Below, one piece after another: positions 8,805 through 17,849 of a DNA stretch of 64,000 nucleotides. This DNA comes from Streptosporangium brasiliense (GTDB taxonomy: Bacteria > Actinomycetota > Actinomycetes > Streptosporangiales > Streptosporangiaceae). The stretch's first letter is position 1. Every line of letters begins with the position of its first letter. Below the pieces are notes generated by a model that did no database searches, had not been told where the DNA came from, and saw only the letters and a program-made list of their open reading frames with translations. The stretch is from assembly GCF_030811595.1 (NCBI RefSeq), contig NZ_JAUSRB010000002.1, positions 5,332,001-5,396,000 on the forward strand. Direction: 5' to 3'. The position numbers and the translations under genes were made by a program.

Positions 8805-9806
8805 ATGAGGACGAAACGGGTCTTCCATGCGGTGGACTCCCACACCGAGGGCATGCCCACCCGGGTGATCACCGGAGGGGTCGGGGTCATCCCCGGCTCG
8901 ACCATGGCCGAGCGCCGCGAACACTTCCTGGCCGAGATGGACCACATCCGGACCCTGCTCATGTACGAGCCGCGCGGCCACTCGGCGATGAGCGGGGCCA
9001 TCCTGCAGCCGCCCACCCGGCCCGACGCCGACTACGGTGTGCTCTACATCGAGGTCTCCGGCTGCCTGCCGATGTGCGGTCACGGCACCATCGGCGTGGC
9101 CACCGTCCTGGTGGAGACCGGGATGGTCGAGGTCGTCGAGCCGGTCACCACCATCCGGCTGGACACCCCGGCCGGGCTGGTCGTCGCCGAGGTGCGGGTC
9201 GAGGACGGCGCCGCCACCGCGGTGACCATCACCAACGTCCCCTCCTTCAGCGTCGGCCTGGACCGCACGGTCAAGGTGCCCGGCATCGGCCAGGTCACCT
9301 ACGACCTGGCCTACGGCGGCAACTACTACGCGATCCTGCCGATCGAGGCGGTCGGCCTGCCCTTCGAGCGCTCGCGCAAGCAGGAGATCCTCGACGCGGG
9401 CCTGGCCGTCATGGACGCGATCAACGAGCAGGACGAGCCCGTCCACCCGCTGGACGCGGGCATCCGCGGCTGCCACCACGTGCAGTTCACCGCCCCCGGG
9501 TCCGACGCCCGGCACTCGCGGCACGCGATGGCCATCCACCCCGGCTGGTTCGACCGCTCGCCCTGCGGCACCGGCACCAGTGCCCGGATGGCCCAGCTCC
9601 ACGCCCGGGGCGAGCTGGCCCTCGGCGCCGACTTCGTGAACGAGTCGTTCATCGGCACCCGGTTCGTCGGGCGGCTCGTCCAGGAGACGGAGGTCGCCGG
9701 TCTGCCCGCGGTGGTTCCGACCATCACCGGGCGGGCATGGGTAACCGGCACCGCTCAATACTTCCTCGACCCCCGTGACCCGTTCCCCGAAGGTTTCCTG
9801 CTTTGA
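8805..9806 (+). CDS. 4-hydroxyproline 2-epimerase (proline racemase family)
   Basis: A 333-residue proline-racemase-fold enzyme with both acid/base cysteines: C91 in MCGHGTIG and C254 in DRSPCGTGTSA. The Cys/Cys pair is found in racemases and 4-hydroxyproline epimerases, while trans-3-hydroxyproline dehydratases carry Cys/Thr. In this operon it would epimerise trans-4-hydroxy-L-proline to cis-4-hydroxy-D-proline, the substrate of the dehydrogenase. TAAGGAG sits just upstream of ATG 8805. It overlaps the next gene by four bases (TTGA). Confidence 0.9.
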   Translation: MRTKRVFHAVDSHTEGMPTRVITGGVGVIPGSTMAERREHFLAEMDHIRTLLMYEPRGHSAMSGAILQPPTRPDADYGVLYIEVSGCLPMCGHGTIGVATVLVETGMVEVVEPVTTIRLDTPAGLVVAEVRVEDGAATAVTITNVPSFSVGLDRTVKVPGIGQVTYDLAYGGNYYAILPIEAVGLPFERSRKQEILDAGLAVMDAINEQDEPVHPLDAGIRGCHHVQFTAPGSDARHSRHAMAIHPGWFDRSPCGTGTSARMAQLHARGELALGADFVNESFIGTRFVGRLVQETEVAGLPAVVPTITGRAWVTGTAQYFLDPRDPFPEGFLL

Positions 9807-11194
9807 CAAACGTGATCAGTCTGATCGAGAGCCGTTCCCCGCACGCCCCGGCCGACATCGTCGCGTCCTTCCCCGCGGCGGGGGAGGCGGGCGTCCAGGC
9901 CGCCGTGCGGCTGGCGCAGGCCGTACAGCACGACTGGGCCTCCAGGAACGCCGCCGCGCGGGCCGCGGCGCTGGCCAGGGCCGCCGACGCGCTGGAGGGG
10001 GCGGCCGACGAGCTGGCCGCCCTGGTGGTCCGCGAGGTCGGCAAGCCGATCACCGAGGCGCGCGGCGAGGTCGCCCGCTCGGTGTCGATCCTGCGCTACT
10101 ACTCCCAGCAGGTGTTCGACCCCGCCGGCGCGCTCCACGAGCCGTCGGGCGCCGGGCTGCTGTTCACCCGGCGGCGGCCGCTCGGCGTCGCCGGGCTGAT
10201 CACGCCGTGGAACTTCCCGCTGGCCATTCCGCTGTGGAAGGCCGCGCCCGCGCTGGCGTTCGGCAACACGGTCGTGCTCAAGCCCGCCCCGCAGGCGCTG
10301 GCGTGCGCGCTGCGCCTGGCCGAGCTGCTGGACCTCAACGAGTTCCAGGTCGTGCCCGGCGACGCGGAGGAGGGCGCCGCGCTGGTGGAGGCCGCCGACG
10401 TGGTCTCCTTCACCGGATCGGCCTCCGTGGGCGCCCTGGTCCGCCAGGCGGCCGTACGGCGCGGCGTGCCGGTCCAGGCCGAGATGGGCGGGCAGAACGC
10501 CAGCATCGTGCTGCCGGACGCCAACCTGGAGGCCGCGGCCGCCCAGATCGCGGCGGCGGCGATGGGCTTCGCCGGGCAGAAGTGCACGGCCACCAAGCGG
10601 ATCATCACGGTCGGCAACGGCGAGGAGGTCCGTGAGGCCGTGCTCGCGGCCGTGGCCAAGCTCGGGTTCGGAGACCCCTCCGACCCCGGCACCGCCGTCG
10701 GCCCGCTGATCGACGAGGCGGCCCGCGACCGGGTCGTGGACGCGGCGGCGGACGCGGTCGCCGCCGGCGGCCGCGTCCTCACCGGCGGCCGGGCCGTGCA
10801 CAGCCTCCAGGAGGGCGGGCTCGGCGGCTGGTACGTGGAGCCGACGGTCGTGGACGGCCTGCCCGCCGACCACCGGCTCGCCTGCGAGGAGGTCTTCGGG
10901 CCGATCTGCGTGGTCCAGGACGCGGCCTCGGTGGACGAGGCGGTGGCGCTGGCCAACGGCGTCCGCTACGGCCTGGCCTCGGCCGTCTACACCAGCGACC
11001 TGGACCGGGCCCTGGACCTCAGCGCCCGGCTGGACACCGGCCTGGTCAAGGTGAACGCCCCGACCAGCGGCGTGGACTTCTACCTGCCGTTCGGCGGGGA
11101 GAAGGACTCCAGCTACGGCGGCCGGGAGCAGGGCAAGGCGGCTCAGGAGTTCTACACCTCGACCCACACGATCACCATCAGCCCGGCGGGCTGA
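9803..11194 (+). CDS. 2-oxoglutarate semialdehyde (2,5-dioxovalerate) dehydrogenase
   Basis: A 463-residue NAD(P)-dependent aldehyde dehydrogenase. The catalytic Cys is C261 (AGQKCTATKR), the general base Glu is E227 (EMGGQNA) and the oxyanion Asn is N137 (TPWNFPLAIP); FTGSASVG is the cofactor loop. Placed last in the operon, it should oxidise 2-oxoglutarate semialdehyde to 2-oxoglutarate, delivering hydroxyproline carbon to the TCA cycle. The TTG start at 9803 is supported by GAAGG nine bases upstream and by the coupling overlap; GTG four codons later is an alternative. A hairpin terminator follows the gene. Confidence 0.88.
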   Translation: MTNVISLIESRSPHAPADIVASFPAAGEAGVQAAVRLAQAVQHDWASRNAAARAAALARAADALEGAADELAALVVREVGKPITEARGEVARSVSILRYYSQQVFDPAGALHEPSGAGLLFTRRRPLGVAGLITPWNFPLAIPLWKAAPALAFGNTVVLKPAPQALACALRLAELLDLNEFQVVPGDAEEGAALVEAADVVSFTGSASVGALVRQAAVRRGVPVQAEMGGQNASIVLPDANLEAAAAQIAAAAMGFAGQKCTATKRIITVGNGEEVREAVLAAVAKLGFGDPSDPGTAVGPLIDEAARDRVVDAAADAVAAGGRVLTGGRAVHSLQEGGLGGWYVEPTVVDGLPADHRLACEEVFGPICVVQDAASVDEAVALANGVRYGLASAVYTSDLDRALDLSARLDTGLVKVNAPTSGVDFYLPFGGEKDSSYGGREQGKAAQEFYTSTHTITISPAG

Positions 11195-11211
11195 GGCACG
11201 CCGTACGTCAA

Positions 11212-11240
11212 GGGGCACCCCCGGCCGGGGGTGCCCCTTT
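11212..11240 (+). terminator. rho-independent-like terminator of hydroxyproline unit 1
   Basis: A perfect 11-base stem (GGGGCACCCCC / GGGGGTGCCCC) with a GGCC loop, followed by TTT. It closes the catabolic transcription unit 17 bases after the dehydrogenase stop. Confidence 0.85.
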
Positions 11241-11301
11241 GCCGTATCCGCACCTTAGGCAAAGAAAAGGTGTGCGAAGGTTAACGGTCTTGTTTCGGGC
11301 C

Positions 11302-11339
11302 TTGACGTGAACATTGCCCACCTAATGCAATGTCACATA
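11302..11339 (+). promoter_or_regulatory. promoter and operator of hydroxyproline transport unit 2
   Basis: TTGACG (11302-11307) is a good -35. A -10-like TAATGC/ATGCAA lies at about 11323-11330. AATGTCACATA (11329-11339) matches 10 of 11 bases of the reverse complement of the palindrome at 4910-4920. It sits over the expected start of transcription, between promoter and ribosome-binding site, as expected for a repressor site. Confidence 0.55.
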
Positions 11340-11362
11340 TCATTAGCTGTGAGGAGCCGCAG

Positions 11363-12535
11363 ATGCGTGCCATCCCCCTGAAGTCCTTCACTTCGCTGGC
11401 CGTTGTCGGCCTCCTGGTCACCGGATGTGGCCAGGGACTGCTCGGCGGCGGTGACGGTGGCGACACGGCCGCCAAGGCAGACGACCCGATCGTCCTCGGC
11501 ATGCTGATCCCCCAGTCGGGCAGCGAGGCCGCGATCGGTCCCTATATGAGCAACGCCGCCCAGCTCGCACTCGACGAGATCAACGCCAAGGGCGGGGTCC
11601 TCGGGCGCAAGCTGGAGCTGAAGACCGCCGACGACGCCTGCGACGCCCAGTCCGCGGCGGCCGGAGCCAACAAGCTGGTCACCGAGGGTGTGGACATCTC
11701 GGTCGGAGGATACTGCTCCGGCGCGACCCTGCCTACCCTGCCCATCTTCGGCAAGGCTAACATCCCGATGATCATTCCGGCGGCCAACTCCCAGGAACTG
11801 GTCGACCAGAAGCTCAAGCACGTCTTCCTGATCAACGGCACCGGTTCCCAGCAGGCCGGTGCGGCCGACAAGTGGATCGCCAAGCAGGGCGCCAAGAGCG
11901 TCGTGCTGATGCACGACAACACCAGCTACTCCAAGGACATCGCGCTGCGCACCAAGTCGCTGCTCGACGCCCCCGGCGGCGCCGAGTCCGTGCTCGTGGA
12001 GACGGTGACGCCCAAGGAGAGCGACTACAGCGCCAACGTCACCAACGTGCTGGCCAAGAAGCCCGACTTCGTCTACTGGACCGGCTACTTCCAGGAGGGC
12101 GGCCTGATCGCCCGCCAGCTCCGCCAGGCCGGCTACAAGGGCTCCATCATGGTCGGCGACGGTTCGGTCTCGCCCAAGCTGATCGAGATCGCCGGCGCCG
12201 AGGCCGCCGAGGGCGTCTACGCCACGATGACCCAGACCCCCGACACGCTGGAAGGCGCCGAAGGCTGGATCTCGGCCTACAAGAAGAAGTACGACACCGA
12301 GCCGGGCCCCTACTCCAACCAGGCCTACGACGCGGTGCGGCTGGCCGCCGAGGCGGTCACCAAGGCGGGCGGCACCGACGGCGCCAAGGTCATCGCCGCC
12401 CTGGAGGGGATGGACGGGTTCTCGATGTTCTCCGGGCCGCTGAAGTTCACCCCCGAGCACACCCTGTCCAGCGGCGGCTTCCAGGTCCTCGTCGTCAAGG
12501 GTGACAAGTTCGCCCTGCAGGACTCCCTCAAATGA
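11363..12535 (+). CDS. LIV-type ABC transporter substrate-binding lipoprotein
   Basis: A 390-residue periplasmic-binding-type I protein of the leucine/isoleucine/valine (LivJ) family. The signal peptide ends in lipobox LVTGC, lipidated at C22, followed by a Gly-rich linker. The binding domain has the usual VLGMLIPQSG start, AAQLALDEINAKGGVLGRKLEL and SNQAYDAVRLAAEAV. It should capture hydroxyproline (or proline derivatives) outside the cell for the following permeases. GAGGAG at 11351-11356 selects ATG 11363; the longer frame from 11330 runs through the operator and destroys the signal peptide. ATGA overlap with the next gene. Confidence 0.9.
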   Translation: MRAIPLKSFTSLAVVGLLVTGCGQGLLGGGDGGDTAAKADDPIVLGMLIPQSGSEAAIGPYMSNAAQLALDEINAKGGVLGRKLELKTADDACDAQSAAAGANKLVTEGVDISVGGYCSGATLPTLPIFGKANIPMIIPAANSQELVDQKLKHVFLINGTGSQQAGAADKWIAKQGAKSVVLMHDNTSYSKDIALRTKSLLDAPGGAESVLVETVTPKESDYSANVTNVLAKKPDFVYWTGYFQEGGLIARQLRQAGYKGSIMVGDGSVSPKLIEIAGAEAAEGVYATMTQTPDTLEGAEGWISAYKKKYDTEPGPYSNQAYDAVRLAAEAVTKAGGTDGAKVIAALEGMDGFSMFSGPLKFTPEHTLSSGGFQVLVVKGDKFALQDSLK

Positions 12536-13425
12536 CACAGCTCGTCTGGAACGGCCTGTTCGTCGGGTCGTTCTACGCTCTGGTCGCGCTGGGCTACAGC
12601 ATGGTCTACGGGATCATCAAACTGCTCAACTTCGCCCACGGCGACCTGTACATGCTCGGCGCGTTCATCGGCTTCGCCGTCCTCGGCGCGGTCGGTGGCG
12701 TGTCCTCCTCGATGGCGCTGCCCCTGCTGCTGGCGGTGCTCCTGGCCACCATGGTCTTCACCGGCCTGGCCGGGGTGGCGCTGGAGCGGATCGCCTACCG
12801 GCCGCTGCGCCGCGCGCCCCGGCTGTCGCTGCTCATCACCGCGGTCGGCGCCTCCTTCGCCCTGGAGTACGGCATGCGTGCCGCCGCCGGAGCCGACCCG
12901 AGGGTCTACCCGGTCCGTCTGGGCGGCACCTCGATGGAGGTGCTGGGCGCCCGGCTGACCCTCCAGCAGCTCGTGCTGATCGGCGTGGCCGTGGTCCTCA
13001 TGATCGGGCTCAACCTGCTGATCACCCGGACCCGCGAGGGCCGGGCCATGCGGGCCATCGCGCTCGACCCGCGCACCAGCTCGCTGATGGGCATCGACGT
13101 CAACGCGGTGATCTCCCGGACCTTCTTCCTGGGCTCGGCCCTGGCCGGGGCCGCCGGGGTGATGGCGGGCGCCTACTACGGGAAGATCGACTTCCTGATG
13201 GGCTTCCTGATCGGGCTCAAGGCCTTCACCGCCGCGGTCATCGGCGGGATCGGCAACATCCCCGGCACCATGCTCGGCGGCCTGCTGCTCGGGCTGCTGG
13301 AGTCGTTCGGCACGTTCTGGCTGGGCGGCGAGTGGCGCGACGTGTTCACCTTCGGCGTGCTGATCCTGTTCCTGACCGTGCGGCCCACCGGCCTGCTCGG
13401 CGAACGTGTGACGGAGCGCGTATGA
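12532..13425 (+). CDS. LIV-type ABC permease, LivH-like
   Basis: A 297-residue branched-chain amino-acid-type permease with about eight membrane helices. It begins with GLFVGSFYALVALGYSMVYGIIKLLNFAHGD, the hallmark LivH N-terminus (first 20 residues diagnostic), and contains the cytoplasmic loop GRAMRAIALDPRTSSLMGID that contacts the ATPases. It forms the transmembrane pore with the next protein. Four-base overlaps occur at both ends. Confidence 0.92.
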   Translation: MTQLVWNGLFVGSFYALVALGYSMVYGIIKLLNFAHGDLYMLGAFIGFAVLGAVGGVSSSMALPLLLAVLLATMVFTGLAGVALERIAYRPLRRAPRLSLLITAVGASFALEYGMRAAAGADPRVYPVRLGGTSMEVLGARLTLQQLVLIGVAVVLMIGLNLLITRTREGRAMRAIALDPRTSSLMGIDVNAVISRTFFLGSALAGAAGVMAGAYYGKIDFLMGFLIGLKAFTAAVIGGIGNIPGTMLGGLLLGLLESFGTFWLGGEWRDVFTFGVLILFLTVRPTGLLGERVTERV

Positions 13426-14390
13426 CCGGCACGACGACGAAGACCCGACGGCTGGGCACCGACAAGCCCCCGACCCGGGCGTCGAAGCTGCTGCAGAACC
13501 GGTGGGCCGGGCTCGGCGGGCTGCTGATCGCGCTGCTCGCACCGTTCGTCGACGCCACGCCGTACGCGCTGTCGGTCATGACCACCGCGGCCATCTTCGT
13601 GATGCTCGCCTCCGGCCTCAACATCGTGGTGGGCTACTGCGGCCTGCTCGACCTCGGCTACGTGGCCTTCTTCGCGGTCGGCGCCTACACCAGCGGGGTG
13701 CTGTCCACCCGCCTGGACCTGCCGCTGCTGGTCACCGTGCCCGCCGTCATCGTGGTCACGGTCATCGCCGGGATCATCATCGGCGCGCCGACCCTGCGGC
13801 TGCGCAGCGACTACCTCGCCATCGTGACCCTCGGCTTCGGTGAGATCATCCGGATCACCGCCAACAACCTGGACGTCACCGGCGGCCCCTCGGGCATCTA
13901 CGGCATCCCGTCCCTGACCGACAGCCCGGTGGCGTTCTACTACGTGACCGTGGTGATCGTCTCCCTGGCCGTCCTCGGCGCGGCCCGGCTGGGCCGCTCC
14001 CGCATCGGCAGGGCCTGGCGCTTCGTCCGCGAGGACGAGGACGCCGCCGAGGCCATGGGCGTCAACACCTACCGCGTCAAGCTCGCCGCCTACATCGCGG
14101 GAGCCGTCTGGGGCGGCCTGGCGGGGGTCCTGTCCGCCGCCCAGCTGTCGGCGATCTCTCCCAACAGCTTCACCTTCCTTTCGTCCGCGCTGGTCCTGAT
14201 GGCCGTCGTCCTCGGCGGCATGGGCTCGATCCCCGGCGTCGTCATCGGCGCCGTCGTGATCAGCCTCCTGCCGGAATTCCTCCGCGACCTCGCCGACTAC
14301 CGGTTCTTCCTGTTCGGCGTCCTCCTCATCATCGTCATGCTCCTGCGCCCGCAGGGGTTGTGGCCCGCCCGTTCCAAGGAGGTCTCGTGA
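13422..14390 (+). CDS. LIV-type ABC permease, LivM-like
   Basis: A 322-residue partner permease. A basic cytoplasmic N-terminus of ~35 residues precedes about ten helices. NIVVGYCGLLDLGYVAFFAVGAY and RSDYLAIVTLGFGEIIRI are LivM landmarks, and RAWRFVREDEDAAEAMGV is the ATPase-contact loop. ATG 13422 overlaps the LivH-like stop by four bases, and the gene overlaps the following ATPase gene by four bases (GTGA). Confidence 0.92.
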   Translation: MTGTTTKTRRLGTDKPPTRASKLLQNRWAGLGGLLIALLAPFVDATPYALSVMTTAAIFVMLASGLNIVVGYCGLLDLGYVAFFAVGAYTSGVLSTRLDLPLLVTVPAVIVVTVIAGIIIGAPTLRLRSDYLAIVTLGFGEIIRITANNLDVTGGPSGIYGIPSLTDSPVAFYYVTVVIVSLAVLGAARLGRSRIGRAWRFVREDEDAAEAMGVNTYRVKLAAYIAGAVWGGLAGVLSAAQLSAISPNSFTFLSSALVLMAVVLGGMGSIPGVVIGAVVISLLPEFLRDLADYRFFLFGVLLIIVMLLRPQGLWPARSKEVS

Positions 14391-15154
14391 GCCTGCTGAC
14401 CGTGGAGGATCTGCGCCTGTCCTTCGGCGGGCTGGTGGCCATCGACGGGCTCACGTTCTCGGTGGGCGAGGCGGAGATCGTCTCCGTCATCGGGCCCAAC
14501 GGCGCGGGCAAGACATCGGCCTTCAACTGCGTCACCGGCTTCTACCGTCCCACCTCGGGCCGGATCACCCTGCGGGACAAGAGCCTGCGGGGGCTGAAGC
14601 CGTCGGCGATCGCGGGGCTCGGCATCGCGCGGACCTTCCAGAACCTGCGACTGTTCGGCGAACTGTCGGTCCTGGACAACGTGCGCGCCGGATCCCACCT
14701 GTGGCTCAAGCAGAGCGTCTTCGACGCCCTGCTGCACACCCCCCGCTACCGCCGCTCCGAACGCGAGTGCACCGAGCAGGCCCACCACTGGCTGGACTTC
14801 GTCGGCCTGCGCGGCGACCGCTACAGCGAGGCCCGCAACCTGCCCTACGGCGAGCAGCGGCTGGCGGAGATCGCCAGGGCCCTGGCCCGCCGCCCCGACC
14901 TGCTCCTGCTGGACGAGCCCGCCGCCGGGCTCAACCACGGCGAGAAGGCCGAGATGCTCGACCTGATCCGCCGGATCCAGGCGCTGGGCGTGGCCATCGT
15001 GCTCATCGAACACGACATGGGCCTGGTCATGGAGGTCTCCGAACGCGTGGTCGTGCTCAACTTCGGCAAGGAGATCGCCGACGGCCGCCCCGAGGACGTC
15101 CGCCGGGACCCGGCCGTCATCGAGGCCTATCTCGGGAGTGACGCCCATGCTTGA
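14387..15154 (+). CDS. LIV-type ABC ATPase, LivG-like
   Basis: A 255-residue ABC ATPase with Walker A GPNGAGKTS, Walker B LLLLDEPAAGLN and the LivG-type signature LPYGEQRLAEIARAL in place of LSGGQ. H-loop is LIEHDMGLVMEVS. It powers hydroxyproline uptake with the LivF-like partner. AAGGAGG lies seven bases before GTG 14387. A longer frame from 14360 lacks a better start. Confidence 0.92.
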   Translation: MSLLTVEDLRLSFGGLVAIDGLTFSVGEAEIVSVIGPNGAGKTSAFNCVTGFYRPTSGRITLRDKSLRGLKPSAIAGLGIARTFQNLRLFGELSVLDNVRAGSHLWLKQSVFDALLHTPRYRRSERECTEQAHHWLDFVGLRGDRYSEARNLPYGEQRLAEIARALARRPDLLLLDEPAAGLNHGEKAEMLDLIRRIQALGVAIVLIEHDMGLVMEVSERVVVLNFGKEIADGRPEDVRRDPAVIEAYLGSDAHA

Positions 15155-15854
15155 GATCAACGGACTGGACGTCCACTACGGCGGGGTGCACGCCCTGCGC
15201 GGCCTGTCCCTGACCATCTCGCCGGGGGAGATCGTCGCCCTGCTGGGCAACAACGGCGCGGGCAAGACCACCACGCTGTCGGCGGTCTCCGGCCTGGTGC
15301 GCCCCACCGCCGGAAAGGTCGTCTTCGACGGGCGCGAGGTCACCCGGGAGAAGCCCCACAAGATCGCCGCGCGTGGCCTGGTGCACGTCCCCGAGGGCCG
15401 CAGGGTCTTCAGCACCCTCACCGTGCACGAGAACCTGCAGCTCGGCGGTTACCTGGTCCGTGACCAGGCGGAGATCCGCAAGCGGATCGAGCGCGTCTAC
15501 GGGCTGCTGCCCCGGCTGGCCGAGCGACGCGCCCAGCAGGGCGGCACGCTGTCCGGCGGCGAGCAGCAGATGCTCGCCATCGGCCGGGCGCTGGTCACCG
15601 GGCCCAGGCTGCTGCTGCTGGACGAGCCCTCCATGGGCCTGGCCCCGCTGGTGGTCGCCTCGGTGATGGAGCTGATCGCCGACATCAACGCCGAGGGCAC
15701 CTCGGTGCTGCTGGTCGAGCAGAACGCCACCGCCGCGCTCAAGATCGCCCACCGGGGCTACGTGATCGAGAACGGCGAGTGCGTGCTGGACGGCCCCGCG
15801 GCCGAACTGCGCGAGGACGCCCGGGTGGTCGAGGCATATCTCGGCGGGGTCTGA
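15147..15854 (+). CDS. LIV-type ABC ATPase, LivF-like
   Basis: A 235-residue ABC ATPase with Walker A GNNGAGKTT, signature LSGGEQQMLAIGRAL, Walker B LLLLDEPSMGLAP and H-loop LLVEQNATAAL, all typical of LivF. It is the second ATPase of the importer. ATG 15147 overlaps the LivG-like stop by eight bases and has GGGAG at 15134-15138; GTG 15138 is a weaker alternative. Confidence 0.92.
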   Translation: MLEINGLDVHYGGVHALRGLSLTISPGEIVALLGNNGAGKTTTLSAVSGLVRPTAGKVVFDGREVTREKPHKIAARGLVHVPEGRRVFSTLTVHENLQLGGYLVRDQAEIRKRIERVYGLLPRLAERRAQQGGTLSGGEQQMLAIGRALVTGPRLLLLDEPSMGLAPLVVASVMELIADINAEGTSVLLVEQNATAALKIAHRGYVIENGECVLDGPAAELREDARVVEAYLGGV

Positions 15855-15867
15855 CAGGACGGAAGAG

Positions 15868-16926
15868 ATGATTCACACGATCGACTACCACACCGGCGGC
15901 GAGCCGTTCCGGATCGTCACCGCCGGGGTGCCCGACATCCCCGGCGGCACGGTGCTGGAGCGCCGCCAGGCGGCGGGCGCCCCGGACATCGACGGCGTGC
16001 GGCGGCTGCTCTGCCACGAGCCGCGCGGGCACGCCGACATGTACGGCTGCTTCCTCGTCCCGCCGGACGACGCCGGGGCCGACCTCGGCGTGCTGTTCTG
16101 GCACAAGGACGGCTACTCCACCGCCTGCGGCCACGGCACCATCGCGCTCGGGGTCTACGCCGTCGACAGCGGCCTGGTCAAGGCCGATCCGGAGGGGGAG
16201 ACCGACGTCGTCGTCGACGTCCCCTCCGGCCGGGTGACGGCCCGGGTCCGCTGCGCGGCGGGCAGGATCGAGGCCGTCACCTTCCGGAACGTGCCGTCCT
16301 ACGTGCTCGCGCGGGACGTCGAGCTGGGCCCGCCGTCCGGGACCGGCCCGGACGCGCCGGGCCGTACCGGCCCCTCCTCCGAGGGCGCCGGTCCCGCTCC
16401 GCACCCCGGGACCGGTCCGGAGCGGCTCGCCGGGGTCAAGGTCGACATCTCCTACGGCGGAGCCATCTACGCCTCGGTCCCGGCCGCGGCGTTCGGGCTG
16501 AGCGTGGCGCCCGAGCACCTCACCGAGCTGATCGCGCTCGGCCGGGCGGTGAAGGCCGCCCTGGCCGGTCACCCCTCCTCCCGGCACCCCGCCGACGACC
16601 GGCTCTCCGGGATCTACGGCGTCATCTTCTACGACGACCTGGGCCCCGGCCACCAGCGCAACGTCACGGTCTTCGCCGACGGCGAGGTGGACCGCTCGCC
16701 CTGCGGCTCGGGCACGGCCGCCCGGCTGGCCCTGCTGCACGCCGACGGCTTCACCGGCACCCTGACCCACGACAGCATCGTGGGGACCTCCTTCCGCGCC
16801 TGGGTGGCCGAGGTGACCGAGGAGGGGGTCGTCCCCGAGGTGGAGGGCATGGCCTACCGCACCGGGGAGCACAGTTTCAGCCTGGACCCGCGCGACCCCG
16901 TCGGCACCGGGTTCACCCTCCGGTGA
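15868..16926 (+). CDS. second proline-racemase-family enzyme (epimerase or 3-hydroxyproline dehydratase)
   Basis: A 352-residue proline-racemase-fold protein. The two catalytic positions are C87 (TACGHGTIALG) and C279 (DRSPCGSGTAARL). A Cys/Cys pair predicts a racemase or epimerase, whereas the neighbouring pyrroline-2-carboxylate-reductase-like gene would predict a trans-3-hydroxy-L-proline dehydratase, normally Cys/Thr. The function is therefore open. Residues ~154-187 form a Pro/Gly/Ser-rich insertion, absent from the epimerase at 8805, placed directly before the conserved VKVDISYGG strand. It overlaps the next gene by GTGA. Confidence 0.8.
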   Translation: MIHTIDYHTGGEPFRIVTAGVPDIPGGTVLERRQAAGAPDIDGVRRLLCHEPRGHADMYGCFLVPPDDAGADLGVLFWHKDGYSTACGHGTIALGVYAVDSGLVKADPEGETDVVVDVPSGRVTARVRCAAGRIEAVTFRNVPSYVLARDVELGPPSGTGPDAPGRTGPSSEGAGPAPHPGTGPERLAGVKVDISYGGAIYASVPAAAFGLSVAPEHLTELIALGRAVKAALAGHPSSRHPADDRLSGIYGVIFYDDLGPGHQRNVTVFADGEVDRSPCGSGTAARLALLHADGFTGTLTHDSIVGTSFRAWVAEVTEEGVVPEVEGMAYRTGEHSFSLDPRDPVGTGFTLR

Positions 16927-17849
16927 GCGCGCCGCCCTACCTGGACGGGGAGACCCTGCGCGGACTGGTGCCGATGGCGCGGGCCGTACAGGTGCTCCAG
17001 GACGCGCTGAGCGCCGGGCTCGACCCCGAGGAGACCCCGCGCCGGCCCGTCGTGGAGGTCCCCGCCGGGCAGTTGCTGCTGATGCCCGCGGCGTGGGGCC
17101 GCTACGCGGGGATCAAGATCGCCGGGGTCGTGCCCGGCAACCCCTCGCGCGGGCTGCCGCGGATCCAGGGCACCTACCTGCTCATGGACGGGGAGAGCCT
17201 GGCCCCGCTGGCCGTGCTGGACGGCGTCGCGCTCACCTCGCTGCGCACCCCCGCGGTCTCCGCGCTGGCCGTACGGCATCTGGCCGAGCCGGACGCCTCG
17301 GAGATGACGGTCTTCGGCGCGGGGCCGCAGGCGTGGGGGCACGTGGCGGCGTTCCGCGCGGTCCGGCCGGTGCGGCGGGTGAGCGTGATCGCCAGGGACG
17401 CCGCGAAGGCGCGCGCCCTGGCCGACCGGTGCGCCGCCGAGGGCCTGCGGGCCGACACGGTGGCCGATCCCGGCCAGGCCGACCTGATCGCCTGCTGTAC
17501 GACCGCCAGGACCCCCCTCTTCGACGGTAGGCTCATTCGGGAGGACGCGACCGTGGTCGCGGTCGGCTCCCACGAGCCGGACGCCCGGGAGATCGACGAC
17601 GATCTCGTCGCGCGTGCCACAGTGGTCGTCGAAGCCCGCAGCGCCGCCCTCGCCGAAGCGGGAGACCTGATCATCCCCTTGCGGAACGGTACGATCACCA
17701 TTGGTCACCTCGCCGGTAACCTCGGGGAGCTCGTCGCCGGCAACGTGCCCCACGGCCCGGGGCCCCGGGTGTTCAAGAGCGTCGGCATGGCGTGGGAGGA
17801 CCTGGTGGTGGCGGCCGCCGCCTACGAGGCGTGGATGCGAGTGAGATGA
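16923..17849 (+). CDS. ornithine cyclodeaminase-family protein, probable 1-pyrroline-2-carboxylate reductase
   Basis: A 308-residue member of the ornithine cyclodeaminase/mu-crystallin family. Landmarks are K65 in GIKIAGV, SLRTPAVSALA, the Rossmann motif GAGPQAWGH (132-140) and AVGSHEPDAREIDDDLV. In proline-racemase neighbourhoods this family reduces 1-pyrroline-2-carboxylate to L-proline with NAD(P)H, completing trans-3-hydroxy-L-proline breakdown (LhpI-like). True ornithine cyclodeaminase is less likely here. GTG start overlaps the preceding stop; the next gene overlaps by ATGA. Confidence 0.82.
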   Translation: MSAPPYLDGETLRGLVPMARAVQVLQDALSAGLDPEETPRRPVVEVPAGQLLLMPAAWGRYAGIKIAGVVPGNPSRGLPRIQGTYLLMDGESLAPLAVLDGVALTSLRTPAVSALAVRHLAEPDASEMTVFGAGPQAWGHVAAFRAVRPVRRVSVIARDAAKARALADRCAAEGLRADTVADPGQADLIACCTTARTPLFDGRLIREDATVVAVGSHEPDAREIDDDLVARATVVVEARSAALAEAGDLIIPLRNGTITIGHLAGNLGELVAGNVPHGPGPRVFKSVGMAWEDLVVAAAAYEAWMRVR

